From: Massospora cicadina
Lineage: Eukaryota > Entomophthoromycota > Entomophthoromycetes > Entomophthorales > Entomophthoraceae
Reading direction: 5' to 3'
Assembly: GCA_022478985.1 (NCBI GenBank)
Contig: JAKSZP010005282.1
Span: forward strand, 124,001-188,000
Length of the DNA stretch: 64,000 nucleotides
In this document: positions 1-10,499 of the stretch, in pieces
Layout: the number at the start of each line of letters is the position of its first letter
Numbering within the stretch: position 1 is the first letter of the stretch
Translations under genes and position numbers: made by a program
Notes under the pieces: generated by a model
Database searches by the model: none
What the model was told of the DNA's origin: nothing
Seen by the model: only the letters and a program-made list of their open reading frames with translations

Positions 1-960
1 GATCCAATCTGATGTTTGATTGGATAACTTAATTATGGCATTGGGGTGGGAAGGAGGCTGATTGGTGGATGCAGGTGTAGCTGCAGCAACAGGCTTTGGG
101 GGTGGAGGAGGTAGGATTGTGCCCCATACCTGAAATTGTACAGGGTGGGAAGCAGATTGGATGTTGGCAGATGAGTCATCTGATCTGCCAGAAGTGGTTG
201 AGGAGGGGCACTTGCATTTTGAGTGGTCTAACTCAAAACATGATGGACAGATCATCCGCCCACCCTCGATGTGGGCCCAAAATGGATGGTCGGGTGCTGA
301 GGGAATAATGGTGCGCAGAAAATTTTGCCACCGCAGATTTTACTTAATTCAGGACTTATCATGGCATATGCCAGAGGCTCAGCAAGTCGTGTGGCCCCAT
401 TTGGGACCACAAATTGTAAGATGGGGTTGGATCCATAGGCTGCCAAACTGGCCATCAGCTCCTGATGAGCACTTCAGGGGGAGGTGGGTGGGCAGGCCAG
501 CAAACTGAACCACCAAAGTGTTGTCCGCTGGGAGCTGAGTCCGAGTTGTGGGGAGAGGGTGCCCTGGAATATCAGGGGCACAGTTGCTGCAGTGGCAGCG
601 TCAGCTTCACAGGTGAAGCTGAGGCAAAATACCCCTTGTAGGGGCAGAAATTGATAAATCTGGCAGGTATTATCACCGCCTGTGCCATTTTAATAATGGC
701 TTGGTCATGGTATGGGAATAGTTTCCCATATTCACCCTTAAGCCATAGTGCATGTTGCTCTGGGGGAGCACTAGGGGGCAGCGTGTTACCACTTGGGTAT
801 GAGCAAGGTGGGCGTCCAGGTCCTTGAGCAGAACGAATCAGCCCATGGGTTTGCAATGACTGGGTGAACCAGTCTTAGCGTGTTTTCCTGCTGGACAGAA
901 AATGGCGGGGGGAGTTACACCACTGCCCCAGGCTGGAGCAGCTGGCGGAGAATCTGAGGA
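1..960 (-). pseudogene. Gag/nucleocapsid-like remnant with zinc knuckle (partial)
   Basis: This is a decayed minus-strand coding stretch that runs off the left edge and is GC-richer than its surroundings. Read on the minus strand, 208-249 encodes C-PSC-FELD-H-SKCK-C, an exact CX2CX4HX4C zinc knuckle of the retroelement nucleocapsid type. It is followed by a Ser/Asp-rich and then a Pro-rich tail toward position 1. Upstream (about 252-860) the frame changes several times and I recognise no domain. The knuckle fits a Ty3/gypsy Gag C-terminus or a LINE ORF1 equally well. It does not obviously continue element B on its right, so a break or deletion between about 960 and 1130 is likely. Confidence 0.5.
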
Positions 961-1050
961 CATCATAGTGAAACTACTATGGGCAAACATGATTTGTTTT
1001 TTTAAATTCGTGTAATTTGGCTCAGAAAGTTATGCTGAGCGGAAAGAGAG

Positions 1051-1106
1051 TTTTTTTAGCTTTTTTTATCTTTTTTTTCTTTTTTATACTATTTTTTTCT
1101 CTTTTA
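1051..1106. repeat. Poly-pyrimidine (T-rich) tract
   Basis: Runs of seven to nine T broken by C or A make up almost the whole stretch. On the minus strand it reads as an A-rich tract between the end of element B integrase and the gag remnant at the left edge. It could be an old poly(A) tail, a polypurine tract or slippage-prone sequence. No second copy was seen in the window. Confidence 0.7.
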
Positions 1107-1129
1107 AGTCCAATACTTTAAGTATATTA

Positions 1130-1753
1130 TGTAGACTCTATTTACTATATGACCATCCTTGAATTCTTAATTTTATAAGCACCAGTTACTGATTTGGTGA
1201 TAACTTCAAATGGACCCAACCATAGGGCATCCAGATTGTTTTTTTTTCAAAACTGATGGGTTTGCTACCCTATCTCCCACATGGTATTTTTTCAACGCCA
1301 GCTGATTCTTGTTATCTTCTTTCTTTGCATTGATCCTCCTTACTCAGCGTCATATCAAATGCACAATATTGTAACTTAATCATGACATTGGCCAGTTGGG
1401 ATAGACTTTGTTTGGCACTTATCTAAAGCTGGATCAACAGCGGAATACAAGATTGGGTGGAAATGCATCCCTTTGCTAATATAAAAGTTTAGATAGCGTT
1501 TTCTCTGTCACCAAATGGTAATTACTATTGTAGGCGAAGGCAATCAAAAATCATATAGACTACCTAAGTGGAAGTTTCCCCATGATCAATATTTCTGAAA
1601 CATTGCAGCTAGAGTTGCATTTACTCGCCACCATCCCATTCATTTCTGAGTAACAGGAAACAGACTTTACTCCTCATATTTCCATTAGTTTGTTTAGCCT
1701 AGAATCACGTAGGATATAAAGTTGGTCCCGTTGTCACCTAGTATAATCTGAGG
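1130..1753 (-). pseudogene. Element B integrase, C-terminal part
   Basis: This minus-strand Ty3/gypsy integrase continues the frame that stops at 8344 on the far side of element A. The second catalytic Asp lies in GDNGTNF (Asp codon 1733-1735), directly next to the insertion point. The GPF/Y-type module reads LDALWLGPFEVI near 1200-1233. In between the frame has stops and shifts. After the GPF module the element ends abruptly near 1130: no polypurine tract or 3' LTR of B was found to the left. Related element M has the same module followed by about 2 kb more, so B is 3'-truncated. Confidence 0.75.
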
Positions 1754-1758
1754 GCATC
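1754..1758. other. Target-site duplication of element A (left copy)
   Basis: The five bases gcatc directly precede the left LTR of element A and recur directly after its right LTR at 8339-8343. A 5-bp duplication is typical of Ty3/gypsy integration. It proves that the two LTRs belong to one insertion event and fixes the element boundaries. Confidence 0.85.
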
Positions 1759-2509
1759 TTTGGGAGTCCAGAAATTTCTCGCTCACTGGTCCTGAAGGTG
1801 GCTGGATCCATAATAGGTTTTTTAAATAAAAAAATAGAAAAACACTAATAATCATAAAAGTTGATTTTTTAAGGATTTATTAGTGTTGATATAGGATAAA
1901 AAACGAAACCCCTCAATATCTGACTGGTCAGTATTTAAACTGTATTGAGGGTTGAGGGGAATTTAATGATAAAATTGGAATGGCTTGTTACCATCCAAAT
2001 AAAAAATATGCAGATTCGCCCTATCAAAGCTCAGAAAACTTGGGTTACTTTGGCGAAACAACAGATGTGAAGGTATTTTGGGGCAGCATGTACCCATGTG
2101 GTAATGATTTGACTATTTCAACCAATCACTATTTTAAAATAATTTCACCTTGGAAGACCTCAACCACGCCTATAAAAGGGTTTGGTCCTTGTTTAAGGGT
2201 TTTAATGGAACTCAATATGGCAGGGGGAGAACCATTCGATGGATGCCCCAGAATATGCCACATGGTCAGAGGAATCCAATTACTAAATTTTGAGTTAATA
2301 GACCATTTGTATTTGGAAAAGTGTTGCCCCAATTCTCGCGGTTCTATCAAAAATTGGACAGAATATTTTGGCCAATATTGTCATTACTTTCATTTAAATT
2401 AATATTACTTTGAGATCTGTCGTGTAATTGGCCAATTGTATTTGTAGAATCAGAACTATTCTTACCTCCAACATTTTTTTGCCTAAGTCAATATGGCAAA
2501 TGTATAACA
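1759..2509 (-). repeat. Element A 3' LTR
   Basis: This 751-bp repeat matches 7593-8338. On the minus strand it begins TGTTATAC next to the polypurine tract and ends at the duplicated gcatc; the terminal CA has become AA. On the opposite (plus) strand it holds an unbroken 140-residue reading frame (1980-2402) that is frameshifted in the other LTR. A TATAAAAGG sequence sits at 2171-2179 on the plus strand, antisense to the element. Confidence 0.9.
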
Positions 2510-2518
2510 TCACCCCTC
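2510..2518 (-). other. Element A polypurine tract
   Basis: On the minus strand GAGGGGTGA lies directly before the TGTT that begins the 3' LTR. This is the expected place and composition of the RNase H-resistant primer for plus-strand DNA synthesis in Ty3/gypsy elements. Confidence 0.75.
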
Positions 2519-2619
2519 AAGGATGCTGGGGGAGAATAGGGCTGAAGGAAACGGCCATGTACCCAATTAATGGTAATCCCTGTAGCTAAGAATTTGATAG
2601 AGTACTCATTTCCTCTCTT

Positions 2620-3600
2620 GCAAGCGATTGTCAATGGACCCACCAAAATGTGCCAATATTGCCACTTCTAGGAGTGATGCGATTATGGTAGTATAAGAAC
2701 ATATCAGATGCTTGAAATGAAGGCAGGGGAGACCAAAGATCATTGACAGTTTGTCCTCCTTTAGTGACAGTTTTAGTTAGGTTAGTCATAGCCTTAGATT
2801 GAAGCTGAATGATATGGTGAGCTAATATTCTCATGGCTTTTTCAGGCTCCTCAATACTATAGAAGAACTCTTTTGCAAGCAGGGCTGGTACTCCTGGCTC
2901 CCAACCATATAATATATAGAAGGGAGACATTTTAAGGATTTGATGGTAGCTGATATGGTAGACCATGAGGGCACTAGATAAGAATTGATCCCAGTGTAGG
3001 GGATCATAACTGACCATCTTTTGTAATATGGGAAACAGGGTTCCATTTGCTCTTTCTACAGTACCATTTGTTGAGGTATTGTAGGGGGCTGAGAAAGGTT
3101 GCTGCGCCCCCATAGAAGTAGCCAAAAGTTTTACCAACTGCAAGGTGAAATTTTTCTCATTGTCACACAGTAGGACCTGGGGACAACCATGCTGGATTTA
3201 AATTTGTTGATGGAGGAAGGTGGCAGTAGCTTTTGCAGCTTGGTCAAGAAGGGCAACCGCTTCAACCCATTTGGTGAAGTGATCAATGCCTACCAGGATA
3301 GCAATTCCTGATAGTCTGAGGTAGCGGACCTACCATGTCCAAGCTTATAGTATGAAACGGCTGCTGAGGCGTGGTGGTTTGGTATGATACTTGGGCTTGT
3401 AGCTGAATTGCTTCTTACAGATTAAGCAGACATCAAGCAGCTTGATGATATACTCCATAATTCTTTCCAAGTAGTACTGATCCTTCAACCACTCAACTTT
3501 TACGCGCTCCACTGTGCCCTAGCATAGAATGGACCTCCATGATCACAGGAACTCGCTATGAAGGTCGGAGATAAGGCAACCAGTTCACCCTACTTTCTTA
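2620..3600 (-). pseudogene. Element A integrase (broken)
   Basis: This is a DDE-type retrotransposon integrase, which inserts the cDNA into host DNA. On the minus strand the core starts with IAILVGIDHFTKWVEA (first Asp, near 3300), then LLCDNEKNFT (second Asp, near 3160) and NGTVERANGTL (catalytic Glu, near 3060), followed by SPFYILYGWEPG. A zinc-binding remnant with CLICKK lies near 3430. The longest open piece is 2631-3143 (170 residues). All three catalytic residues are still present, but stops and frameshifts separate the modules. No chromodomain follows. Confidence 0.82.
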
Positions 3601-3638
3601 TACAATTTCTTACTTCCCATCTTGGTATTGTGGGAGTG

Positions 3639-4200
3639 TCAGGCTAACATTTTCCGGACGGGTTCATTCTCATCTTCCAATTCATCAGGGGTAATAAGGA
3701 GGTCATGCAGCCTCTCAGCATCACTATTATCTAAACAAAGGATAGGCAGCCGAGTTAAGCCATCAACATTCATATGACGGGTTCCAGCTTGGTGCTCAAT
3801 CTTCATATCATAGTGTTGGAGCTTTAAGGCCCAGCGAGCCAACCGCCCAATGAGGTTCTTCATATTGTGTAACCACGTTAGGGAGGCATGGTCAGTGACC
3901 ACAGTGAAGAAAAGTTCCATATAGAAAAGGGCAGTAATATTTTACAGCCATCAGGACCGCAAGGCACTTTTTCAAGTGACACTGTAATTTCGTTCAGCTT
4001 TTGACAACTTCTTGATGAAATAGGTTGCAAGATGTCCACATCATTATCATCCAATTGATCCAAAATGGCTCCAACAGCGTAGTCAGAGGCATTGGTAAAC
4101 AGATGGAAAGGTTTATTGTAATCAGGGTGGTGCAGGATGGGGCGCCTTTGTAACGACTGCTTTAGCATCTCAGGTGCAGCCTTTTGTTTATCTCACCAAT
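3639..4200 (-). pseudogene. Element A RNase H domain (broken)
   Basis: The RNase H domain of pol degrades the RNA strand of the RNA:DNA hybrid. The open piece 3878-4168 contains FHLFTNASDYAVGAIL, where the family normally has FTDAS; the catalytic Asp codon is now Asn. The next piece, 3639-3920, contains VVTDHASLTWLHNM and GRLARWALKLQHYD, typical of Ty3/gypsy RNase H. The two pieces are in different frames. Confidence 0.82.
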
Positions 4201-5340
4201 GAAAAGGGACGTTCTTTGCCAATAGCCGTACAAGAGGCTCACTCAGTTGGGCGAACTTGGGGATAAATTGGCGGTAATACCCCATCATACCCAAGAATAC
4301 CTGGATATCGCGCAGGGTTTTGGGGCAAGAATTTTGGATATCGCCTCAACCTTGTCTTGAAAGGGTTAGATTATCTCCTGGAAGATGGTGTGTCCTAAAA
4401 TCTAATCTTTATGGAAAAAAAGCACTTGGAGGTATTTAATTTAAGGTTGGACTAAAATTAAGCTTTAGAAGACTTCTTTTAAGTGATTAAGATGATCATT
4501 AAAGGTTTTAGAAAACACAATAACGTCATCAAGATAAAAGATGACGCAACTTAACTTAAGGTCCTGCAAGATGGGATGCATGACTCTCAGGAAAGTTGCA
4601 GGAGCGTTGTACAACCCTTGAGGTAATCGGGTGGGCTGGAGTTAGCCCTCGCTGAAAATCAGAAAGCATTTTTTTACTAATCTTGAGGAGAGAGGTCTAT
4701 CAAAAGCCACTGGCTAAATCCATGGCCGAGAAGAACTTTGATCCTGAGAGCTGTGATAAAGCATTGTCAATGCGAGGGATGGAATAACTATCTTTCTTTG
4801 TGATGTTGTTTAGATGGTGGTAGTCCATCACAACCCAATGACCGCCATTTCCCTATTTTATAAGGATGAGATGTGGCGACCATGGACTTTGCAAAGGTAC
4901 CAATAGGCCAGCGTCTAATAGCTGTTTGAGCTCCGTCCTCATCTAATGTTCCTCAACTTTGGATTTACGATAAGGTTTGAATTATATGGGACTAGCATGC
5001 CCAACATCGATGGTATAGCTTTAACTCTTTATCAACCACAGTTGGTCTCAGATTTAGAAAATATGTCGTTGTAGGACTCCAATAAACTATAAGCTTCTTT
5101 AAGCTCTTCAGTGGTTAGATCAGCGGAAATATGAACGTCAGGCAAGGTACATAATGATTTGTCAGCAGGCAGGCCCATGTCTGACATAGACCCAATGCAG
5201 TGAGCCTGGTTAATCTCTTTAACTGGGATCAGCAGACCTTTTGAAATCTCCTGATGTTTCTTTACAACCATATCTTTTTAGGTAAGATTCCCTAGTAGTA
5301 TACAGATAGGGCGTTGATAGTCTGGATCTAGAATGCCTGG
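4200..5340 (-). pseudogene. Element A reverse transcriptase (broken)
   Basis: This is the RNA-dependent DNA polymerase of the element. The catalytic motif FYLDDVIVFSKTF is intact (YLDD at 4525-4536, minus strand), preceded by LPQGLYNAPATFLRVM, the usual finger/palm motif. The N-terminal linker, open at 5032-5271, ends ELKEAYSLLESYNDIFSKSE, which matches the lead-in to RT in this family. Many stops lie between about 4600 and 5000. Confidence 0.82.
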
Positions 5341-5559
5341 TAATACTCAAGGTTCCAAAGGACTGATTCCATAAATGCTCATTATGGGTAGAAGGCAGTT
5401 GTGGGGGATTTTCAGGGTAATCTTGGTCTCAATCACCCTTTGTTCACCCGCTTTAATCAACATTTCTTCAGCTGCATAAGATGTAGTTCCCTCCAGAGTG
5501 TCCATTGATTCAGGCAGCATCTTAGTATTCCACCCCTCCATCATATAGCGTAAGGATAA

Positions 5560-5960
5560 GGCGGAGAAAGGATATTCAACAGTGCAATTGTATTCCTAGT
5601 ATTATCAGTTTCATTGTTGTCCAGAATCAGGGGGACCTCGTAGTTAAGCAGGGGAAATAGCCCTGCTTTAGATTGATAATCCCATCATACTCGAGTATAA
5701 ATTGGGTACCAATGAGCATGTCATATGTATTTTTGGCTAAGGCTACCACAGGGGCTGAGAGGAAGAGTTTCCTAAATTGGATGGGTAAATATGAATAAGC
5801 CCCAATAGCACAAGTGTTGGCCAGACCAGAAGTACCAAACTCCTGACTACAGTCAAGTTCAGGGGCCAGCTTAATTTTTATAAGCCTGGATGATACAACA
5901 TTAACAGGAGGTCCGGTGTCAAGGATAGCTACAATTCATACTCCATTGACAACAACCTCC
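5560..5960 (-). pseudogene. Element A aspartic protease (broken)
   Basis: This is a retropepsin-like protease that would process the Gag-Pol polyprotein. On the minus strand it reads VEVVVNGV, a stop, IVAILDTGPPVNVVSSRLI. The catalytic DTG triad is at 5912-5920 and intact, but an in-frame stop lies just upstream. It sits between gag and RT, as expected for Ty3/gypsy. Confidence 0.75.
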
Positions 5961-7560
5961 ACTTTTGTTAAGGGTCCACCAAAGTTGGGGGGGAAGAGCG
6001 AGGACCTCCTTCAGCTGTAAAGTAGAAGCAAGGCGTTTAGAAGTTTCAGGGAAGTTATCCCGGATAGACTGCAGTGTATACATACTCTGAGTAGATCTGA
6101 GCATTGTAGCAATGAGCTGGTCAGCGTTGCTGTCAGTATCAATAACCTCTAGGCCTCTCAGCACTTGATATAGATAAGTTCTGCGGGGTATCCTAGCTGT
6201 ATCCACTCTTTTTGGGTTCAATTGGTTTGATACCTCCACTTCACCTGGGGTTCCTAAAACATAATGACCCACATCTTAACCACCCCCTCAGATTCATCAT
6301 AGGAGGATTTTTCAATGCACATCAGAGTGTCCTGAGGCTGCTCCTCAATCCAATCCATCCTTGGAGGAGGGGCGGCATTCGTCACAATGTTTTTATTAAC
6401 CTTTAACGTAGTGGGTTTTGACTGCCCCATGGCTACAGTTTTTGGATCATTTTTGGCTGAGGAGATAGCCTTGTAGAAGTGGATGCTCTAACAACCCCAG
6501 ATTTATGTCAAACAGTGGCTGTGAGCCTTGGGGAACAAGACAATTTAACTTTTGTGACCTGGTCCTTTAGCCCATTATTGATAGAAGCGACCAACACCTA
6601 AGAGGGAGGTTTACTCTTAGGAGCTGGCATTGCGGCCACTGGCAGTGGCTCATTATCAGATAAGAGATGATCTTGATGACAAGATGGGGGTAGTAAGCGC
6701 AGCCCCATTGAAGCAGATGTACCCTGACTTACTGGCTTGAGAACCTCAAGTTTGCTGGGCAGAGGAAAATTAAGTTCTAGTTGCACTGCAGGCCCTGGGC
6801 TCATAGTAGTAACTGGCATAGGGGGCCCATAGGGATCATCATAGCCTCCTTTAATAGGGCTTCAGTTGAACAATCTTCAAAGTCAACAACTGTGGAGATG
6901 ACTCAACAGCTGAAATGGCTTCAGCGTTATGCATATCTGAAACCTCAAGCAGAGCCTCCTTAATATCTCAGATAGTCCGGAGGTGGCGCTTTATGGAGAT
7001 AAGATGCCAAGCTATAGAAGGGTGAGACGTCAACCCGCCCAGAATGGCAGCAATCACATCGTCAAGTGGTAACATTTTGGCAGGCAGTAGGGGTTGAGCA
7101 CCCTATAGAACTGCACCACAAAAAGGCTATTGATTCATCCTCTTGCAGACTAAGGCACATAAAGGCCTGTTTATGTTGTTGTAAACTCTGCTGGGAGCCA
7201 AATTCATTAATAAGCGCTTGTCTAACCTCTGACCAGGAGCTAAGGTTAATCATGGTGGGAACCATCAATTCTTGAGCTAGGCGACTCAAGCAAGGAAGAA
7301 TGTACTGGGTATTTTGTTGTCAGTTGCTCCTTCCATATTAGCTTCATACACAAAGAGGAAGAAAGCAATATCGCCCTCACCTGGGGTGAACTTATCTTGG
7401 AAAGGGGTTTTGGAATAGAGTGCTACTCAAGCCTTTTGAGGCGAGACAAAGCACTGGCTAGCTGGTGACAGATTGGCTAGCCTAGGGTTACTTTCAGTGA
7501 TGAAGTTGTGAGGGTTAGGTGCCCTAGTAACCCCCATTTTGTAAAACTATTTTTGGTGAT
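5961..7560 (-). pseudogene. Element A gag (broken)
   Basis: The structural gene between the primer site and protease is broken into short frames. The piece 7062-7289 reads LSSWSEVRQALINEFGSQQS and is followed by an acidic segment (QEDESIAFLW), a pattern seen in Ty3/gypsy capsid domains. Pieces at 6598-6819 and 5919-6272 are proline-rich or linker-like. I did not find a clear zinc knuckle. Confidence 0.6.
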
Positions 7561-7570
7561 GTACAGATTG

Positions 7571-7589
7571 CCCCCCATAGCGAGCACTA
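7571..7589 (-). other. Element A primer-binding site
   Basis: Three bases after the 5' LTR end, the minus strand reads TAGTGCTCGCTATGGGGGG. It aligns with the sites of elements B, C, D and M (consensus near TGGTGCTCACTGCAGGGG), here with TGG changed to TAG. Alone it would be unconvincing; the shared position in five elements supports it. Confidence 0.6.
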
Positions 7590-7592
7590 CTT

Positions 7593-8338
7593 TGTGGGAA
7601 TCCAGCAGTTTCTCGCTTGCTGGTGCTGAAGGTGACTGGATCCACAAAAGGGTTTTTTGATAATAAAAATAGAAAAACACTAAAAAAGTTGTTTTTATTT
7701 GGATTTAACAGTGTCAATATAAAATAAAAAACGAAACTCCTTAATATCTAACCAGTCAGTATTTAAACTGTATTGAGGGTCAATGGGAATTAGATGATAA
7801 ATTTGGAATGGCTTGTTACCATCCAAATAAAAAGTATGCAGATTCACCATATCAAAGCTCAGAAAACTTGGGTTACTTTGGCGAAACAACAGATGTGAAG
7901 GTATTTTGGGGCAGCATGTACCCAAGTGGTAATTATTTAACTATTTCAATCAATCACCATTTGTTAAAATAGTTTCACCTTGGAAGACCTCCACCACGCC
8001 TATAAAAGGTTTGGTCCCTGCTTAAGGGTTGTAATGGAACTCAATATGGCAGGGGGAGAACCATTCGATGGATGCCCCAGAATATGCCACATAGTCAGAG
8101 GAATCCAATTATTAAATTTTGAGTTAATAGCCCATTTGTATTTGGAAAAGTGTTGCCCCAATTCTCGCGGTTCTATCAAAAATTGGACAGAATATTTTGG
8201 CCAATATTGTCATTATTTTCATTTAAATTAATATTACTTTGAGATCTGTCATGTAATTGGCCAATTGTATTTGTAGAATCAGAACTATTCTTATCTCCAA
8301 CATTCTTTTCCTAAAGTTGATATGACAAATGGCCAACA
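7593..8338 (-). repeat. Element A 5' LTR
   Basis: This 746-bp repeat matches 1759-2509. On the minus strand it starts TGTTGGCC and ends CCCACA, so the TG...CA ends are intact here. The duplicated gcatc follows at 8339. The antisense TATAAAAGG is conserved at 8001-8009. The antisense frame seen in the 3' LTR is interrupted here by a small insertion and frame change near 7965. Confidence 0.9.
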
Positions 8339-8343
8339 GCATC
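8339..8343. other. Target-site duplication of element A (right copy)
   Basis: The sequence gcatc is identical to 1754-1758. Immediately to its right the interrupted integrase frame of element B resumes. Confidence 0.85.
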
Positions 8344-8880
8344 CATACCAATAGACTACTTGGTTAAAAATGAATTTCTCCATGCTCATGCATCTACTAT
8401 GCTCAGGACAACTATTTTGACTTATCTGGTTAGATGTATTTTGTGACAATTATGTACTTTACGCCCCCAGTAATGACACTCAACAATCCCATAGCATCTA
8501 TGGACAGCGTATTCCACGCAAAACCAGGGCATATTAGCTGATATCCTGTGACATTATTGCGCGTGATTTGTGTAGTTGGAACTCCACACTGCAGGCTAGA
8601 TAGTCCACAAAACCGTAGTTAATCACTTCCCAGTAGTAGTACTGGCGAAAAGGATTCATAGTCTTCTTTAGGCCACCATGACTGAATTATTTATGTGTGG
8701 CTCAGACGATTTCTGTGCATTCCAACAGTTTAGAAATAAAAACCGTGTTCCTTCATCCATTTTATATAACTGACCTTCTTAGATTTGTGTTCTCTATCAC
8801 TTTTCTTAGCACGCTCTGAATTTCTTTGGGTTCATTCCCATTATAACCTTTGATCATCAATGAAATAACTAATCAGCTTG
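8344..8880 (-). pseudogene. Element B integrase, N-terminal part
   Basis: On the minus strand this reads YYYWEVINYGFVDYLACSVEFQLHKS (in two pieces, near 8560-8660), an integrase zinc-binding module whose first Cys pair is damaged. It is followed by YIIVTKY...TR...VKIVVLS, which aligns with the first catalytic segment (VATDYLTRWVE); the catalytic Asp position is now Lys. The frame continues across element A into 1753. Element M has the same wording (YWESINSDVDAYLACCVACQ), so B and M are one family. Confidence 0.75.
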
Positions 8881-9420
8881 ATGATATACAACTTGAACAA
8901 CCAGCATTTGTGACAATACGTCAGCATTCTGATGCGCTACTCTTTATGGTTAATTTTAAAGTCATATGCTTGCAGCTTTAAAGCCTAACGTGCTTTTGGC
9001 CCTCTGGTTCCTTCAGGGTTGTGAAGCCAACGCAGGGATGAATGGTCAGTTATGACTTTAAAGTTCATCCCATGTATATTCAAATTTCTTTACAGGCGTG
9101 GATTACCGCCACGCACTCTCACTCTGTAACGTATAGTTTCTTTCTGTTGACAATAGTTTTCTGCTCACATAGGACACTAAATGTTTTCCCCATTGTCATC
9201 CACTTGATTTAAAATGGCACTGATCGCCATTAACAAGGCATCTGTTTGGATTATGAATTCCTGATTAAAGTTCAGGTACTTTGGCAAAGGTTTACTTATG
9301 AGATTGTTAAGGAAAAATTAAATGATTTATGGACTTCATCATTCTACATAAATACTTTTTTGGATCCTTTAATAGGCGGAATTATGGCTCAAAGATTCCA
9401 GATTATCTTTGGTGAACTAG
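8880..9420 (-). pseudogene. Element B RNase H domain (broken)
   Basis: On the minus strand QTDALLMAISAILNQVDDNG (near 9190-9250) and FKVITDHSSLRWLHN (near 9015-9060) give the two hallmark segments of Ty3/gypsy RNase H, followed by ALKLQAYDFKI. Stops and frameshifts lie between them. Plus-strand frames in this region are shadows. Confidence 0.75.
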
Positions 9421-9429
9421 CAATAGTAT

Positions 9430-10330
9430 CCAACCATCTCCAGAAAAGGCTTGAATTTCCCAAACACTTTTCAGGATTGACATCCAATTGATGTATACTA
9501 TCTTTATCAGTTGTGGCTGTAATCCACTGTAGTTTATTACAAACCCTGAGTATTTGAGCTCCTTCATTTAGAAATGGAAGTTCTCAGCTTTATTTTCAGA
9601 TCCATCATTGCCAAATGCTTAAATACTTCCTCCAAATGCTTTAAATGGTCTGTAAAAGTCCTGCTTAAGACGTTGATATCGTCTAACTATACCAGAATGC
9701 AGGATAACTTCAATTTACTGAGTTTTGATTTATGCCCTTTGGAATGTCACTGTCATGTTGAATAATCCTTGGGGCATTCTGGTCAGCTGATACAACCCTT
9801 GCGCTGAAATTATCATGCATTTTCCTGATCTTCTTTTGGAAAAGCCAATTTTACAATATCCTGAAATCAGATCAATAGCTAAAAAGTACTTTACTTCATG
9901 AAACGATTATGAGCATCATCAATCCTTAGTAGTTGATAGGAGTCGTTATTAGCACTTTTATTTAATTGCCAATAATTGATCACTACTTGATTTGATCTGT
10001 CCTTATTTTTCAAAAAGAAGATTATAATCGCCCATGAACTTGATGGCGGAATGAGGAGCCCATGCTCTACTAGCTTGTTGATTTCTTCTCTGACATCAGC
10101 TTCAGAAGTTCTTGACCTATGAACAGGTCTCATCCTTATTGGCAGATATTTCTCAATATCAACCTTGTAAAGTATGTTTTTGTACATCCTAAGTTGTGGT
10201 CATCTTGAGCTAATATCTCCCGACTTTATTTTGAATAATGAGCACATCTTCTTGCTGCTGTCTGATAAAGAAAACGTCTCATGATCCACTAAAACTTTGA
10301 CACTTTTGACAGTTTCCGCTGGCATCCCAT
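9430..10330 (-). pseudogene. Element B reverse transcriptase (broken)
   Basis: The open piece 9891-10187 encodes the RT N-terminus: RSRTSEADVREEINKLVEHG then KDRSNQVVINYWQLNK, the last being a degraded VIDYRQLN motif. The catalytic motif reads ILV-stop-LDDINVLSRTF (9678-9689): the Tyr of YLDD is a TAG stop. TDHLKHLEEVFKHL, typical of the following helix, comes next. This RT closely resembles that of element M. Confidence 0.8.
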
Positions 10331-10499
10331 TTCATTTAATGACCTAAATTCTTAAAATTCACTATGTTCTGACATCAGGATCAGATGCAGAAATGCGTTA
10401 TTTTGATTCTTTTAAACTTACAAATGTTTCTCTCCCAGATTGGATAGGAGTAATTTAATTCTCTGTGACCTGGCATAATGATTCCTGGCGCCACCCATG

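Larger units (their letters stand above)
1759..8338 (-). mobile_element. Element A, Ty3/gypsy LTR retrotransposon inserted in element B
   Basis: A 6.6-kb minus-strand element with 751-bp and 746-bp LTRs and a perfect 5-bp duplication (gcatc). Minus-strand order is 5' LTR, primer site, gag, protease, RT, RNase H, integrase, polypurine tract and 3' LTR, the Ty3/gypsy order with integrase last. No chromodomain was found after the integrase. All genes carry stops or frameshifts. Its LTR pair is the best preserved of the window by eye, so it is probably among the youngest insertions. It splits element B integrase between the first catalytic position and the second Asp. Confidence 0.9.

Noticed and set aside
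1051..1106. T-rich tract as a transcription terminator
   Set aside because: No hairpin precedes it, and a eukaryotic TE context makes an intrinsic terminator unlikely.
9246..9765. Plus-strand frames of 63-81 codons opposite element B
   Set aside because: They overlap the minus-strand RT and RNase H motifs (LDDINVL, VITDHSSLRWLHN).
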